From contig NZ_PJRS01000040.1 in NCBI RefSeq assembly GCF_002858925.1, forward strand, positions 117,884-181,883: a DNA stretch of 64,000 nt. Direction: 5' to 3'. A program made the position numbers and the translations under genes. Each line of letters opens with the position of its first letter. Positions within the stretch are counted from its first letter, which is position 1. The notes beneath the pieces were generated by a model that worked only from the letters and a program-made list of their open reading frames with translations, was not told the DNA's origin and made no database searches. The stretch comes from Caulobacter zeae. GTDB taxonomy: Bacteria; Pseudomonadota; Alphaproteobacteria; Caulobacterales; Caulobacteraceae. Positions 33,259 to 41,397 of this stretch are shown here, piece by piece.

Positions 33259-33510
33259 ATGGCCTTCCACATCCGCGATCCCGAGACAGACGCCCTGGTC
33301 CGCCAGCTGGCCGAGAAGACGCGCCTTGGCATCACCGAGGCCGTGAAGCTGGCCGCTACCGAAGCCCTGGCCGTGCGCGAGAAGGCGACCGCCGAGGCGC
33401 GGGAGGAGAAGCTGGCCAGGATGCGGGAGATCGTCGCCGAAGTCAGCACTTGGCCGCGCACAGGTCTCAAGGCTGACAAGGCGTTTTTCGACAGCCTCAA
33501 CGACGAGTGA
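33259..33510 (+). CDS. vapB: VapB-type antitoxin
   Basis: 83 aa from ATG 33259 (GGAG upstream). N-terminal MAFHIRDPETDALVRQLAEK is the ribbon-helix-helix start of Rv0623-like antitoxins; the acidic tail (ADKAFFDSLNDE) is the toxin-binding part. Overlaps the toxin start by one base (TGATG). Represses its own promoter in characterised homologues. Confidence 0.85.
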   Translation: MAFHIRDPETDALVRQLAEKTRLGITEAVKLAATEALAVREKATAEAREEKLARMREIVAEVSTWPRTGLKADKAFFDSLNDE

Positions 33511-33905
33511 TGTTCGTCGACGCCTCGGCCTGGAGGGCCATTCTGCTGGCGGAAGCCGAGTCCGAAGTCTTCATGGCAAAATTGGCTGATGCGCCAGTGG
33601 TGCTGACCTCAGCCATAGCCGGCTGGGAAACCGTGCGAGCCGTCGCGCGCGCGACCAGTCGGAGCCAGTACGAGGCGGCCGACAGGCTTGATGAGCTCCA
33701 ACGAAGCGCCGGTGTGCGGCTGGTCCCGCTTGGGCAGGCCGAGCAGGCCTTGGCCCTCGAAGCCCATGCCCGCTTCGGTAAGGGCGTCCATCCGGCCAAG
33801 CTCAATATGGGCGACTGCTTTTCCTACGCTTGCGCCAAGGCGCATGACGTTCCGCTGCTCTACAAGGGCGGCGACTTTGCTCTGACGGATATCGAGGCCG
33901 CGTGA
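33510..33905 (+). CDS. vapC: VapC-type PIN-domain ribonuclease toxin
   Basis: 131 aa from ATG 33510. PIN-domain acidic residues Asp4 (MFVDASAW), Glu40 (AIAGWE), Asp102 (LNMGDCFSYACAK) and Asp122 (YKGGDFALTD) are in place, so the nuclease should be active; VapCs usually cleave tRNA or the 23S sarcin loop. The gene overlaps its antitoxin and the next flavoprotein gene (GTGA). Confidence 0.88.
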   Translation: MFVDASAWRAILLAEAESEVFMAKLADAPVVLTSAIAGWETVRAVARATSRSQYEAADRLDELQRSAGVRLVPLGQAEQALALEAHARFGKGVHPAKLNMGDCFSYACAKAHDVPLLYKGGDFALTDIEAA

Positions 33906-35125
33906 CTTCCGACGCTTCCAGGATCATCGACGTCGCCGTGCTCGGCGGCGGGCCCGCCGGGCTGATCGCCGCCCAGCGCCTGGCGCAGGCGGGCCGCTCG
34001 GTCGTGGTGTTCGAGAAGATGCCGACCTTCGGCCGCAAGTTCCTGATGGCCGGGCGGGGCGGGCTGAACCTGACCCACTCGGAAGACTTCGAGCGCTTCG
34101 TGGCCCGCTACGGCGAGCGCGCCGGACCTCTGCGGCCCATGCTGGAGGCGTTCACTCCGGCCGACCTCGTCGGCTGGGCCAGGGATCTGGGCCAGGAGAC
34201 CTTCGTCGGCGCCAGCGGCCGGGTGTTTCCCAAGGTCATGAAGGCCTCGCCGTTGCTGCGGGCCTGGCTGGCGCGGCTGGAGGGGCTGGGTGTTTCGCTG
34301 CGCACGCGCTGCGCATGGGCGGGCTGGGACGCCGACGGCGCGCTGCTGGTCGATGGTCCAGGCGGCCGCGAGGCCTGGCGCCCGCGCGCGACGATCCTGG
34401 CGCTGGGCGGCGCCAGCTGGCCCAAGCTCGGCTCCGACGCGGCCTGGACCGGCGTGCTGGAAGGGCAGGGCGCGAAGGTCGCGCCGTTCGCGCCGGCAAA
34501 CTGCGGCTTCGAGGTTTCCTGGAGCGCGATCTTCCGCGACCGCTTCGCCGGCGAGCCGCTGAAGAACGTTCGCCTGGCCTGCGACGGCCGCCGGGCGCGG
34601 GGCGACGCCATGGTCGCCGGCTACGGCCTTGAGGGCGGGGCGATCTACGCCCTGGGCCCGGCCCCGCGCGAGGCGATCGCCCGTGATGGCTATGCGACGC
34701 TGACGATCGACCTGCGACCCGACCTGCCGGCCGAGACTCTGGAGCGCCGCCTGTCGGGCGCGCGGGGCGGCCAGTCGCTGGCCAATCACCTGCGCAAGGC
34801 CCTGAAGCTGTCGCCGGTCGAGGTCAACCTGCTGCGCGAGGCCCACGGCCTGGACCTGCCCAGCGAGCCCGCGGCGCTGGCGGCGGCGATCAAGGCCGCG
34901 CCGATCCGTCTGAGGTCGGCTCGGCCGCTTGAGCGGGCGATCTCCGCGGCCGGCGGGGTGGTCTTCGACAGCCTGGACGGCCTGGCGCTTCGATCACGGG
35001 CCGACGTGTTCCTGGCCGGCGAGATGCTGGATTGGGAAGCGCCGACCGGCGGCTACCTGCTTCAGGCCTGTTTCGCCACGGGCGTGGCGGCGGCGAAGGC
35101 GGCGGAGGAGCGGCTGGGGGAGTAG
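33902..35125 (+). CDS. HI0933/BaiN-type flavoprotein (TIGR03862-like)
   Basis: 407 aa from GTG 33902, overlapping the vapC stop. FAD motif VLGGGPAGLIAAQRLAQ near residue 15, KFLMAGRGGLNLTHS, and a C-terminal VFLAGEMLDWEAPTGGYLLQ typical of NAD(P)/FAD-dependent HI0933-like oxidoreductases. Substrate unknown. Coupling to a toxin gene is unusual and may reflect insertion of vapBC in front of it. Stop is in a hairpin shared with the convergent VOC gene. Confidence 0.85.
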   Translation: MTSDASRIIDVAVLGGGPAGLIAAQRLAQAGRSVVVFEKMPTFGRKFLMAGRGGLNLTHSEDFERFVARYGERAGPLRPMLEAFTPADLVGWARDLGQETFVGASGRVFPKVMKASPLLRAWLARLEGLGVSLRTRCAWAGWDADGALLVDGPGGREAWRPRATILALGGASWPKLGSDAAWTGVLEGQGAKVAPFAPANCGFEVSWSAIFRDRFAGEPLKNVRLACDGRRARGDAMVAGYGLEGGAIYALGPAPREAIARDGYATLTIDLRPDLPAETLERRLSGARGGQSLANHLRKALKLSPVEVNLLREAHGLDLPSEPAALAAAIKAAPIRLRSARPLERAISAAGGVVFDSLDGLALRSRADVFLAGEMLDWEAPTGGYLLQACFATGVAAAKAAEERLGE

Positions 35126-35146
35126 GGAGCCTCAGAAACTCCCTAC
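35122..35146. terminator. Shared hairpin containing both convergent stop codons
   Basis: GTAGGGAG/CTCCCTAC with a nine-base loop. The flavoprotein TAG is in the stem and the VOC-gene TGA (minus strand) is in the loop. No T-run follows. Confidence 0.5.
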
Positions 35147-35509
35147 GTGATGGATGTTGCCGTCCGGATCCTTGAACCACACCAGCCTCATGTCGCCGGC
35201 CAGATGCACGCCATCTTCCACCGTGATCCCGGGCATGTCGTAGGTCTCGAAGGCCACGCCTTTGTCGCGCAGGGCGGCGACGACGGCGTCGAAGCGCCCG
35301 CCGACCGGCCAGGTGACGGCCGTGCCCTGGTTGGTTCCGGCGAACTCGGACTCGTAGACGGTCAGGCTCACGCCGCCGGCGCGGTAGGCCTGGACGCCCA
35401 TCTCGGAATCGCCCTCGGGCGGAAGGCCCAGAACGTCCTCGTAGAACCGTCTGGCGCGCGCCAGGTCCTTGACCGGGAGGGTGGGGGAGGCGTCGAACTG
35501 GGCCAGCAT
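35132..35509 (-). CDS. VOC (glyoxalase/bleomycin-resistance) family protein
   Basis: 125 aa. Starts FDASPTLPVKDLARARRFYE, the usual VOC opening, and ends VWFKDPDGNIHHVGSF. Probably a metal-dependent lyase or isomerase or a binding protein; metal ligands are not complete enough to choose. Single gene, convergent with the flavoprotein gene. Confidence 0.85.
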   Translation of the reverse strand: MLAQFDASPTLPVKDLARARRFYEDVLGLPPEGDSEMGVQAYRAGGVSLTVYESEFAGTNQGTAVTWPVGGRFDAVVAALRDKGVAFETYDMPGITVEDGVHLAGDMRLVWFKDPDGNIHHVGSF

Positions 35510-35575
35510 GGGAAGGCTCTTTCTCGGGTTTCACCGCCTTGAAGACGTTCGAGCGCGGCGCGTTCCGACACCCGG

Positions 35576-35604
35576 TTGCGTTCCTCGAGCAAATCCTCTA
35601 TACG
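35576..35604 (+). promoter_or_regulatory. Candidate promoter of rplJ-rplL
   Basis: TTGCGT, 17 bases, TATACG, a good housekeeping-type promoter in the region upstream of rplJ. Position fits a leader of about 270 bases. Confidence 0.45.
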
Positions 35605-35609
35605 GCCCG

Positions 35610-35885
35610 CCTCTCCGCTGGACTCCGGTTTGGCGGCGAACCTGTTTGAGAACTGCGGGGCGCGGGGTCACCAGCGCCATAATTGAGGAAGAGCCCTTCC
35701 TCGCCGTCGGGAGACAGGGATAGAGACGCCAAGACCTCCTATCTCGCGGCCTAGCCCGAGTCAGGTGCGCGGCCGACTTTCCTTGGAACAGGCTGATGCA
35801 ACTCGCGCGCGGGAGCAATTCCGCATGGGACGAGCATCTGGCTGCCGGAATGGTCCGGCCGCCTGCAACTGAGTAGGAGACCGCA
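35610..35885 (+). promoter_or_regulatory. Long 5' leader of rplJ, likely L10-responsive
   Basis: No open frame of note lies in the 376 bases between the VOC gene and rplJ. A long leader before rplJ is the place where L10 (or L10-L7/L12) binds its own mRNA in many bacteria, so this is the likely autoregulatory region. I could not draw the known kink-turn with confidence. Confidence 0.4.
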
Positions 35886-36404
35886 ATGGACCGCGCTCAA
35901 AAGCAGGAATCGATCGAGTCGCTGAAAAGCGTCTTCGCCGATGCCGGCGCTGTCGTCGTGACCCACTACATGGGTCTGACCGTTGCGGAAATGACCGACC
36001 TTCGTCTTCGCCTCCGCAAGGAAGGCGCCGCGATCAAGGTTGTGAAGAACACCCTGGCCCTCAAGGCTCTGGACGGCAAGCTCGGTGAAAAGGGCGACTC
36101 GCTCTTCACCGGTCCGGTCGCCATCGCCTACGGCCCGGACGCTGTCTCGGCCGCGAAGATCGCGGTGCAGTTCGCCAAGGAAAACGACAAGCTTAAGATT
36201 GTCGGTGGCGTCCTGGACCAGACCAACGTGCTGGACGAGAACGCGGTGCGCGCTCTGGCGACCCTGCCGTCGCTGGACGAACTGCGTGGCAAGCTCATCG
36301 GCCTCATCCAGGCTCCGGCGACCAAGATCGCTGGCGTCCTGCAGGCTCCGGCCGCCCAGCTGGCTCGCGTCTTCAATGCCTACGCGACCAAAGACGCCGC
36401 GTAA
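35886..36404 (+). CDS. rplJ: 50S ribosomal protein L10
   Basis: 172 aa, full length. MDRAQKQESIESLKSVFADA start, VVTHYMGLTVAEMTDLRLRL RNA-binding region and a C-terminal helix (LARVFNAYATKDAA) that carries L7/L12 dimers. Forty-six bases before rplL. Confidence 0.98.
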   Translation: MDRAQKQESIESLKSVFADAGAVVVTHYMGLTVAEMTDLRLRLRKEGAAIKVVKNTLALKALDGKLGEKGDSLFTGPVAIAYGPDAVSAAKIAVQFAKENDKLKIVGGVLDQTNVLDENAVRALATLPSLDELRGKLIGLIQAPATKIAGVLQAPAAQLARVFNAYATKDAA

Positions 36405-36450
36405 CGGTCATCCCCGCAAATCTATCCCAATCTCTCTAAGGAACTGACAC

Positions 36451-36831
36451 ATGTCGAAGCTCGAAAAGCTGGTCGAAGAACTGTCCACCCTGTCGGTGCT
36501 GGAAGCCGCTGAACTCTCGAAGCTGCTGGAAGAAAAGTGGGGCGTCTCGGCCGCCGCTCCGGTCGCCGTCGCCGCCGCTGGCGGCCCGGCCGCTCCGGTT
36601 GAAGCTGCTGAAGAGCAAACCGAGTTCACCGTTGTCCTGGTCGACGGCGGCGACAAGAAGATCAACGTGATCAAGGAAGTCCGCGGCGTCCGTCCGGACC
36701 TCGGCCTGAAGGAAGCCAAGGACCTGGTCGAAGGCGCTCCGCAGAACGTCGTCGAAAACGTTTCGAAGCAGCAGGCCGACGAAGTCGCCAAGAAGCTGAC
36801 CGAAGCCGGCGCCAAGGTCCAAGTGAAGTAA
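36451..36831 (+). CDS. rplL: 50S ribosomal protein L7/L12
   Basis: 126 aa. N-terminal dimerisation helices (LSTLSVLEAAELSKLLEEKW), Ala-rich hinge, C-terminal factor-binding domain (IKEVRGVRPDLGLKEAKDLV). Recruits elongation factors to the ribosome. A hairpin CCGCGTC/GACGCGG begins eight bases after the stop. Confidence 0.98.
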   Translation: MSKLEKLVEELSTLSVLEAAELSKLLEEKWGVSAAAPVAVAAAGGPAAPVEAAEEQTEFTVVLVDGGDKKINVIKEVRGVRPDLGLKEAKDLVEGAPQNVVENVSKQQADEVAKKLTEAGAKVQVK

Positions 36832-36880
36832 TCCGGCTCCGCGTCGCCTGACGCGGATCTGGTCTTCATGACCTTACGAG

Positions 36881-36914
36881 ACGGGCCCGGAGGGAAACCT
36901 CCGGGCCCGTTTTC
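36881..36914 (+). terminator. Terminator after rplL
   Basis: ACGGGCCCGGAGG/CCTCCGGGCCCGT with a GAAA loop and TTTTC tail. It ends the L10-L12 transcript, so rpoBC needs its own promoter here. Confidence 0.93.
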
Positions 36915-36989
36915 GTTTCCGGTCAGGCTTGGACTTGCGACCTGTCGTTGCGGACGACTACTAAGGGCTCCTTGGGGTAAGGGGCGTGC

Positions 36990-37748
36990 ATGTCTGACGA
37001 CCAGTGGATTTACGCCGGCCAGGCCGGTGAGGGTGAAGTCGTGTCCGGCGCTTGGCTGCTGGAGCTGTTCCGTAACGGGGCCATCGACGGCGACACCAGG
37101 GTGCGCCGCGTCGACGGCGACGAATGGGCCAGCCTGATCGAGCGCCTCCCGGAGCTGGATCCGCCGGCGGCCCCGCCCCCGATCAAGGGCGCCTGGACCG
37201 ACGCCAAGCCCCATCCCTGGCGGCGCTATCTGGCGAGGATGTGCGACCTGACGGTAGTCGGCTCGATCACCTGGGGCCTGGTCGGGCTGATCGCCTATCT
37301 GGTCACGCCCGAAGCCGCCGATCGGTTCTTCGGGTCCCTGGACGGGCCGCTCGGGCGGATCTCCGACATTCTGCTGACCTTGGCCGTCGTCATTCCGGGG
37401 ACCGCCCTGATGATCGGCCTCACCGGCCTGTCGATCGGAAAATGGCTGTTCGGGATCAAGGTCGTGCGGCCGAACGGTCGGCCGATCGGCCTGGGCGCTG
37501 CGTTCAAGCGCGAAGTGCTGGTGTGGGTCCGGGGCTGGGGCCTCGGCGTGCCGTTCGTCAGCCTCTACACCCTGATCGGCTCGTACCGGCATCTGAGCGA
37601 CAAGGGCGTCAGCGTCTGGGACGAGGGCGAGGACCGGGTGGTGCTGCACCGGCCGATGAACGCCCTGCAGATCACGCTGATGGTTCTGGGCATTCCCCTG
37701 CTGATCGCGGTGCGGCTCGGCCTGGTGGCGCTCGACCGGATGTCATGA
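36990..37748 (+). CDS. RDD membrane protein with N-terminal GYF_2 domain
   Basis: 252 aa. Residues 1-55 are a GYF_2-like module (QWIYAGQAGEGEVVSGAWL; RRVDGDEWASLIERL). Residues 73-240 are an RDD domain with three to four membrane helices, including RYLARMCDLTVVGS and GLSIGKWLFGIKVV. RDD proteins are thought to be transport- or ion-related. Its stop overlaps the start of the next gene by ATGA, and that gene carries a similar N-terminal module. Confidence 0.8.
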   Translation: MSDDQWIYAGQAGEGEVVSGAWLLELFRNGAIDGDTRVRRVDGDEWASLIERLPELDPPAAPPPIKGAWTDAKPHPWRRYLARMCDLTVVGSITWGLVGLIAYLVTPEAADRFFGSLDGPLGRISDILLTLAVVIPGTALMIGLTGLSIGKWLFGIKVVRPNGRPIGLGAAFKREVLVWVRGWGLGVPFVSLYTLIGSYRHLSDKGVSVWDEGEDRVVLHRPMNALQITLMVLGIPLLIAVRLGLVALDRMS

Positions 37749-38851
37749 CCGATTGGCACGTGGCCGAGGGCGACGTCGTCCTCGGTCGTTTCTGGGAAGA
37801 CGACGTCAGGCTCGGCGCGGCGCGGGGCGACTTTCCGCCGTGGGCCAAGGTCTGGCGCGAGGGCATGGCCGAGTGGGCGCCGATCGGCCGCCTGTTCCCC
37901 GAGGCGCGAAGGCGCGGCCGGGCCCACGGCCTGGGCCTGGTGCTCGCCTGGATCCTGGGCGCGGCCTATCTGGCGGCCCTGGGACTTAGCATCACGCTGC
38001 TCTATTCCGACGTCTTCTCGTTCGGCCGGCTCTGGACGGACCTGGCGCTGTGGTCGGGGTCCGGCGCGGCGACCGGGCTCCTGGCCGTGGTCGGGCCGCT
38101 GGTCTGGGTGCGGGTCGCCCGCGGCGGGGAGGGCGGCGGCGCGCTGCGGATCCTGGCGGTGCTGGCGATGGTGTTGGGCCTTGGGCTTTCCGCCATGCAA
38201 CTCTTCCAGGCGCCGATCCTGTGGCGACTGGTGCAGGCCGAGACCTCGAAGGTTCTGCACGGCTTCGACTACGAGCCCAAGAGCCGCATTCTCCATATCG
38301 ACGGCGAGATCGGCCTGGGCTTCGCCCGCGATCTGCGGGCGGAGTTCGAGCGGCATCCCGACGTTGCCCGGATCGACGTCTCCAGCCCCGGCGGCCTGGT
38401 CGACGAGGCGCTGCGGGCGGCGCGCGACCTGGCCGGCCGCAAGGGAATGGTCGTGGCGGCGCGGGGGCAGTGCGCCAGCGCCTGCGTGATCCTTCTGATG
38501 GGCGGCGAGGAGCGGCTGGCCGACTACGACATGGACATCGAGTTCCACGCCTCGTCCTTGCCGCCGGAGTTCGACACGGCCCACCTGCGGGTGGGCGGCC
38601 GGGTGCTGGACCGCGAGGTTCGCAGGTTCCTGCAGGGCAGGGGCGTCTACGCCAAGGGTCTGGACGAGGCCGAGCGCCTGGGGCCGGGCAAGCTCTATCG
38701 CGTGCCGGCCGCCGATCTGGTCGCGCCGGGCATGCTGACCGGCCTGGTCGACGAGGAGGATCGCCGCCTGTCGCCCGCCCAGGCCAGGGCCCTGGTGATC
38801 GAAAACTACGGAGAGCCGCTGGCCTCGCCAGGACCCAGCGCCAACGACTGA
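37745..38851 (+). CDS. GYF_2-like membrane protein with ClpP-type serine protease-like domain
   Basis: 368 aa from ATG 37745. N-terminal module with PPWAKVWREGMAEWAPIGRL like GYF_2, then three or so membrane helices (65-170), then a periplasmic or cytoplasmic ClpP/crotonase-fold domain: HIDGEIGLGFARDL, IDVSSPGGLVDEALRAARDL (ClpP-like oxyanion region) and GQCASACVILLMGG, where Ser in ASAC sits at the nucleophile position and His in EFHASS is the likely base. Probable membrane-linked protease; substrate unknown. Stop is in a GCGCC/GGCGC hairpin loop. Confidence 0.75.
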   Translation: MTDWHVAEGDVVLGRFWEDDVRLGAARGDFPPWAKVWREGMAEWAPIGRLFPEARRRGRAHGLGLVLAWILGAAYLAALGLSITLLYSDVFSFGRLWTDLALWSGSGAATGLLAVVGPLVWVRVARGGEGGGALRILAVLAMVLGLGLSAMQLFQAPILWRLVQAETSKVLHGFDYEPKSRILHIDGEIGLGFARDLRAEFERHPDVARIDVSSPGGLVDEALRAARDLAGRKGMVVAARGQCASACVILLMGGEERLADYDMDIEFHASSLPPEFDTAHLRVGGRVLDREVRRFLQGRGVYAKGLDEAERLGPGKLYRVPAADLVAPGMLTGLVDEEDRRLSPAQARALVIENYGEPLASPGPSAND

Positions 38852-38894
38852 GGGGCGCGCGATCTATTCATCCGATAAATCGCACCTTCTGCGT

Positions 38895-38908
38895 TGACGG
38901 CGCTGTCA
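38895..38908 (+). promoter_or_regulatory. LacI-type operator candidate 1 for the GH31 gene
   Basis: TGACGGCGCTGTCA, palindromic apart from one base pair, with the central GCGC usual for LacI-family sugar regulators. Fifty-six bases before the GH31 start. Confidence 0.45.
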
Positions 38909-38935
38909 GCCGCCACTACGCCGGTATCAGGAAAA

Positions 38936-38949
38936 TGATAGCGGTAACT
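38936..38949 (+). promoter_or_regulatory. LacI-type operator candidate 2 for the GH31 gene
   Basis: TGATAGCGGTAACT, a weaker palindrome that resembles Caulobacter XylR-type boxes as I remember them. Its centre is 41 bases from candidate 1, about four helical turns. Confidence 0.35.
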
Positions 38950-38964
38950 TAGTGGAGGAATCGC

Positions 38965-41316
38965 ATGGCTTGGCTGGGTAACGGCGCAAAGGCGCGCGTC
39001 CTGGGTCTGGTTTCGGGCCTGGCGCTCAGCGTCGGGGCGGGCATGGCGGTCGCCGCGCCGCAGACGACGGTCGACCGCAACGGCGCCTATGTGTCGGTCG
39101 AGACCTACGCCCCCAACGTGATCCGCGTGACCATCAGCCAGGACAAGGACCTGGCCAAGGCCGCCCCCGGCTACGGCGTCAACGGGACGGCCACCGACAA
39201 GGGCTGGCGCCACGACCAGAAGGCCGGCGCCGACATCTTCACCTCGGCCGAGCTGTCGCTGGAAGTCGTCGCCCAGCCGTGGCCGGGCGCGCCCAGCCTG
39301 CAGGAGCGCTACTTCGCGCCGGCCCTGCCGCCGGTCTCGATCAAGGTGCGCAAGCCCGACGGGACCTCGCTGGTCGACATGACCGGCTGGGAGATGGCGC
39401 CCCACGTGATCAGCGGCGAGAAGACCTTCCGCGCCGGCGCCAGCTTCTCGACGACCGCCGACGAGCACTTCTACGGCCTGGGCCAGAACCAGGAGTCGGA
39501 AAGCGCGCTCGACCTGCGCGGCCGCACCATCGACTGCAAGCACGACTATGACGCGCCGCATGGCGAAAGCGTCTGCGTGCCCTTCCTTGTGACCAACAAG
39601 GGCTATGGCGTCCTCTGGGACAACCCTTCGGCCACCAAGATCTATCCGGGCGTCAACGGCCGCACCCTGTGGCAGAGCAATGTCGGCGAGCGCGTGTCGT
39701 TCTTCGTCATCACCGGCAAGACCACCGACGAGATCTACGCCGGCTACCGCGCCCTGACCGGCGTGACGCCGCTGCCGCCCAAGGCCGCCTTCGGCTACAT
39801 CCAGTCCAAGGCCCGCTACGAGAGCCAGGCCGAGTTCATGGCCGTGGCCGACGGCTACCAGAAGCGCCAGCTGCCGCTCGACATCATGGTGCTGGACTGG
39901 TTCCACTGGACCCGCATGGGCCAGATCGACATCGATCCGGCCCAGTTCCCCGATCCGGCCGGCATGAACAAGACGCTGCATGACCGCGGCATCCACACCA
40001 TCATCAGCGTGTGGCCCCGCTTCGAGCAGGAAGGCCGCTATTTCAACTACCTGGCCGGCAAGGGCTGGTTCCTGAAGGACGAGAACGGCAATCCGGTCGA
40101 CGGCCTGCCGTTCCGCAGCGACCGCACGGGCGCGCTGATCGACAGCACCAACCCCGAGGCCCGCGACTGGTTCTGGGGCAAGATCCGCGACAACATCATC
40201 TCGCAGGGCTTCGACTGGCTGTGGCTGGACGAGACCGAGCCTGACCTGGTGCCGTCGGGCTTCTACTTCCACGCCGGCACGGGCGACCGCATCCGCAACG
40301 CCTTCCCGCTGATGCACGCCCAGCTGGCCGCCGACGGCTCGCGTCGCGACCGTCCCGACAAGCGTAACCTGATCCTGGCGCGCGCCGCCTATACCGGCGC
40401 CCAGCGCAACGGCTCGCTGTTCTGGTCGTCCGACATCCAGCCCACCTGGGAGGCCCTGCGTCGCCAGGTGCCCACGGGCCTGAACTTCACTGCGTCCGGC
40501 CTGGCGTACTGGGGCAACGACATCGGCGGCTGGCAGTGGCTGCCGTCGACCACCACGGCGACCAAGGCGCCGCTGCTGGATCCGTCGGACGCCCGCGACG
40601 TGGTCGGCCAGAACAACGACTATCCCGAGCTGTTCACCCGCTGGTTCCAGTACGGCGTGTTCACGCCCACCCTGCGGGTGCACGGCATGCGCAAGGGCAA
40701 CGAGCTGTGGTCGTTCGGCAAGGAGGCCGAGGGCGTCCTCTCCAAGTACCTGAAGCTGCGCTACGCGCTGATGCCGTACCTCTACTCGATGGGCAAGACG
40801 ACCTACGACACCGGCGCGCCCTTCATGCGCGGCCTGTTCATGGACTTCCCGAACGATCCGCAGGTGGCGAATATCGGCGATGAGTACATGTTCGGCCCGG
40901 CCTTCCTCGTGGCCCCGGTCACGCAGCAGGGCCAGACCGAGCGCGACGTCTACCTGCCGGCCGGCGCCGACTGGTACGACTACTGGACCGACCAGAAGTT
41001 CACGGGCGGCCAGACGATCCGCGTGAAGGCGCCGATCGACGTCATCCCGCTGTTTGTCCGCGCCGGTTCGATCGTGCCGATGGGCGCGCCGATCACCAAC
41101 ACCAGCCAGGCCCAGGCCATCAGTGCGGTGAAGGTCTATCCGGGCCGCGACGCCGAGTTCTCGCTCTATGACGACGACGGCGTCACCAACGCCTACGAGA
41201 AGGGCGTCGGCAAGACGGTGAAGCTGCGCTGGGACGACAAGGCCGGCAAGCTGACCGCCACCGGCGACAAGGCCCTGGCGGCCCAGGCCCAGGCCGCCGT
41301 GCAGGTGGTGAAGTAG
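38965..41316 (+). CDS. GH31 family alpha-glycosidase, exported
   Basis: 783 aa from ATG 38965 behind GGAGG. N-terminal signal peptide (VLGLVSGLALSVGAGMAVAA). GH31 catalytic nucleophile Asp about 422 in WLWLDETEPD and acid/base Asp about 490 in FWSSDIQPTWEA; the DWFHWTRMGQIDIDP stretch shapes the active site. Likely an alpha-glucosidase or alpha-xylosidase acting in the periplasm on plant or storage oligosaccharides. Paired LacI-type sites upstream suggest sugar induction. Confidence 0.92.
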   Translation: MAWLGNGAKARVLGLVSGLALSVGAGMAVAAPQTTVDRNGAYVSVETYAPNVIRVTISQDKDLAKAAPGYGVNGTATDKGWRHDQKAGADIFTSAELSLEVVAQPWPGAPSLQERYFAPALPPVSIKVRKPDGTSLVDMTGWEMAPHVISGEKTFRAGASFSTTADEHFYGLGQNQESESALDLRGRTIDCKHDYDAPHGESVCVPFLVTNKGYGVLWDNPSATKIYPGVNGRTLWQSNVGERVSFFVITGKTTDEIYAGYRALTGVTPLPPKAAFGYIQSKARYESQAEFMAVADGYQKRQLPLDIMVLDWFHWTRMGQIDIDPAQFPDPAGMNKTLHDRGIHTIISVWPRFEQEGRYFNYLAGKGWFLKDENGNPVDGLPFRSDRTGALIDSTNPEARDWFWGKIRDNIISQGFDWLWLDETEPDLVPSGFYFHAGTGDRIRNAFPLMHAQLAADGSRRDRPDKRNLILARAAYTGAQRNGSLFWSSDIQPTWEALRRQVPTGLNFTASGLAYWGNDIGGWQWLPSTTTATKAPLLDPSDARDVVGQNNDYPELFTRWFQYGVFTPTLRVHGMRKGNELWSFGKEAEGVLSKYLKLRYALMPYLYSMGKTTYDTGAPFMRGLFMDFPNDPQVANIGDEYMFGPAFLVAPVTQQGQTERDVYLPAGADWYDYWTDQKFTGGQTIRVKAPIDVIPLFVRAGSIVPMGAPITNTSQAQAISAVKVYPGRDAEFSLYDDDGVTNAYEKGVGKTVKLRWDDKAGKLTATGDKALAAQAQAAVQVVK

Positions 41317-41326
41317 GAAGGCGAAG

Positions 41327-41357
41327 AGGGGAGGGCTGAAACGTCCTCCCCTTTTTC
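41327..41357 (+). terminator. Terminator after the GH31 gene
   Basis: AGGGGAGG/CCTCCCCT stem, ten-base loop, then a run of T. A second hairpin (CCCCTTCCCCC with GGGGGAAGGGG, 41369-41395) follows and would serve the convergent TPR gene. Confidence 0.8.
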
Positions 41358-41397
41358 TTTTGAACCTTTCCCCTTCCCCCATCAAGGGGGAAGGGGG

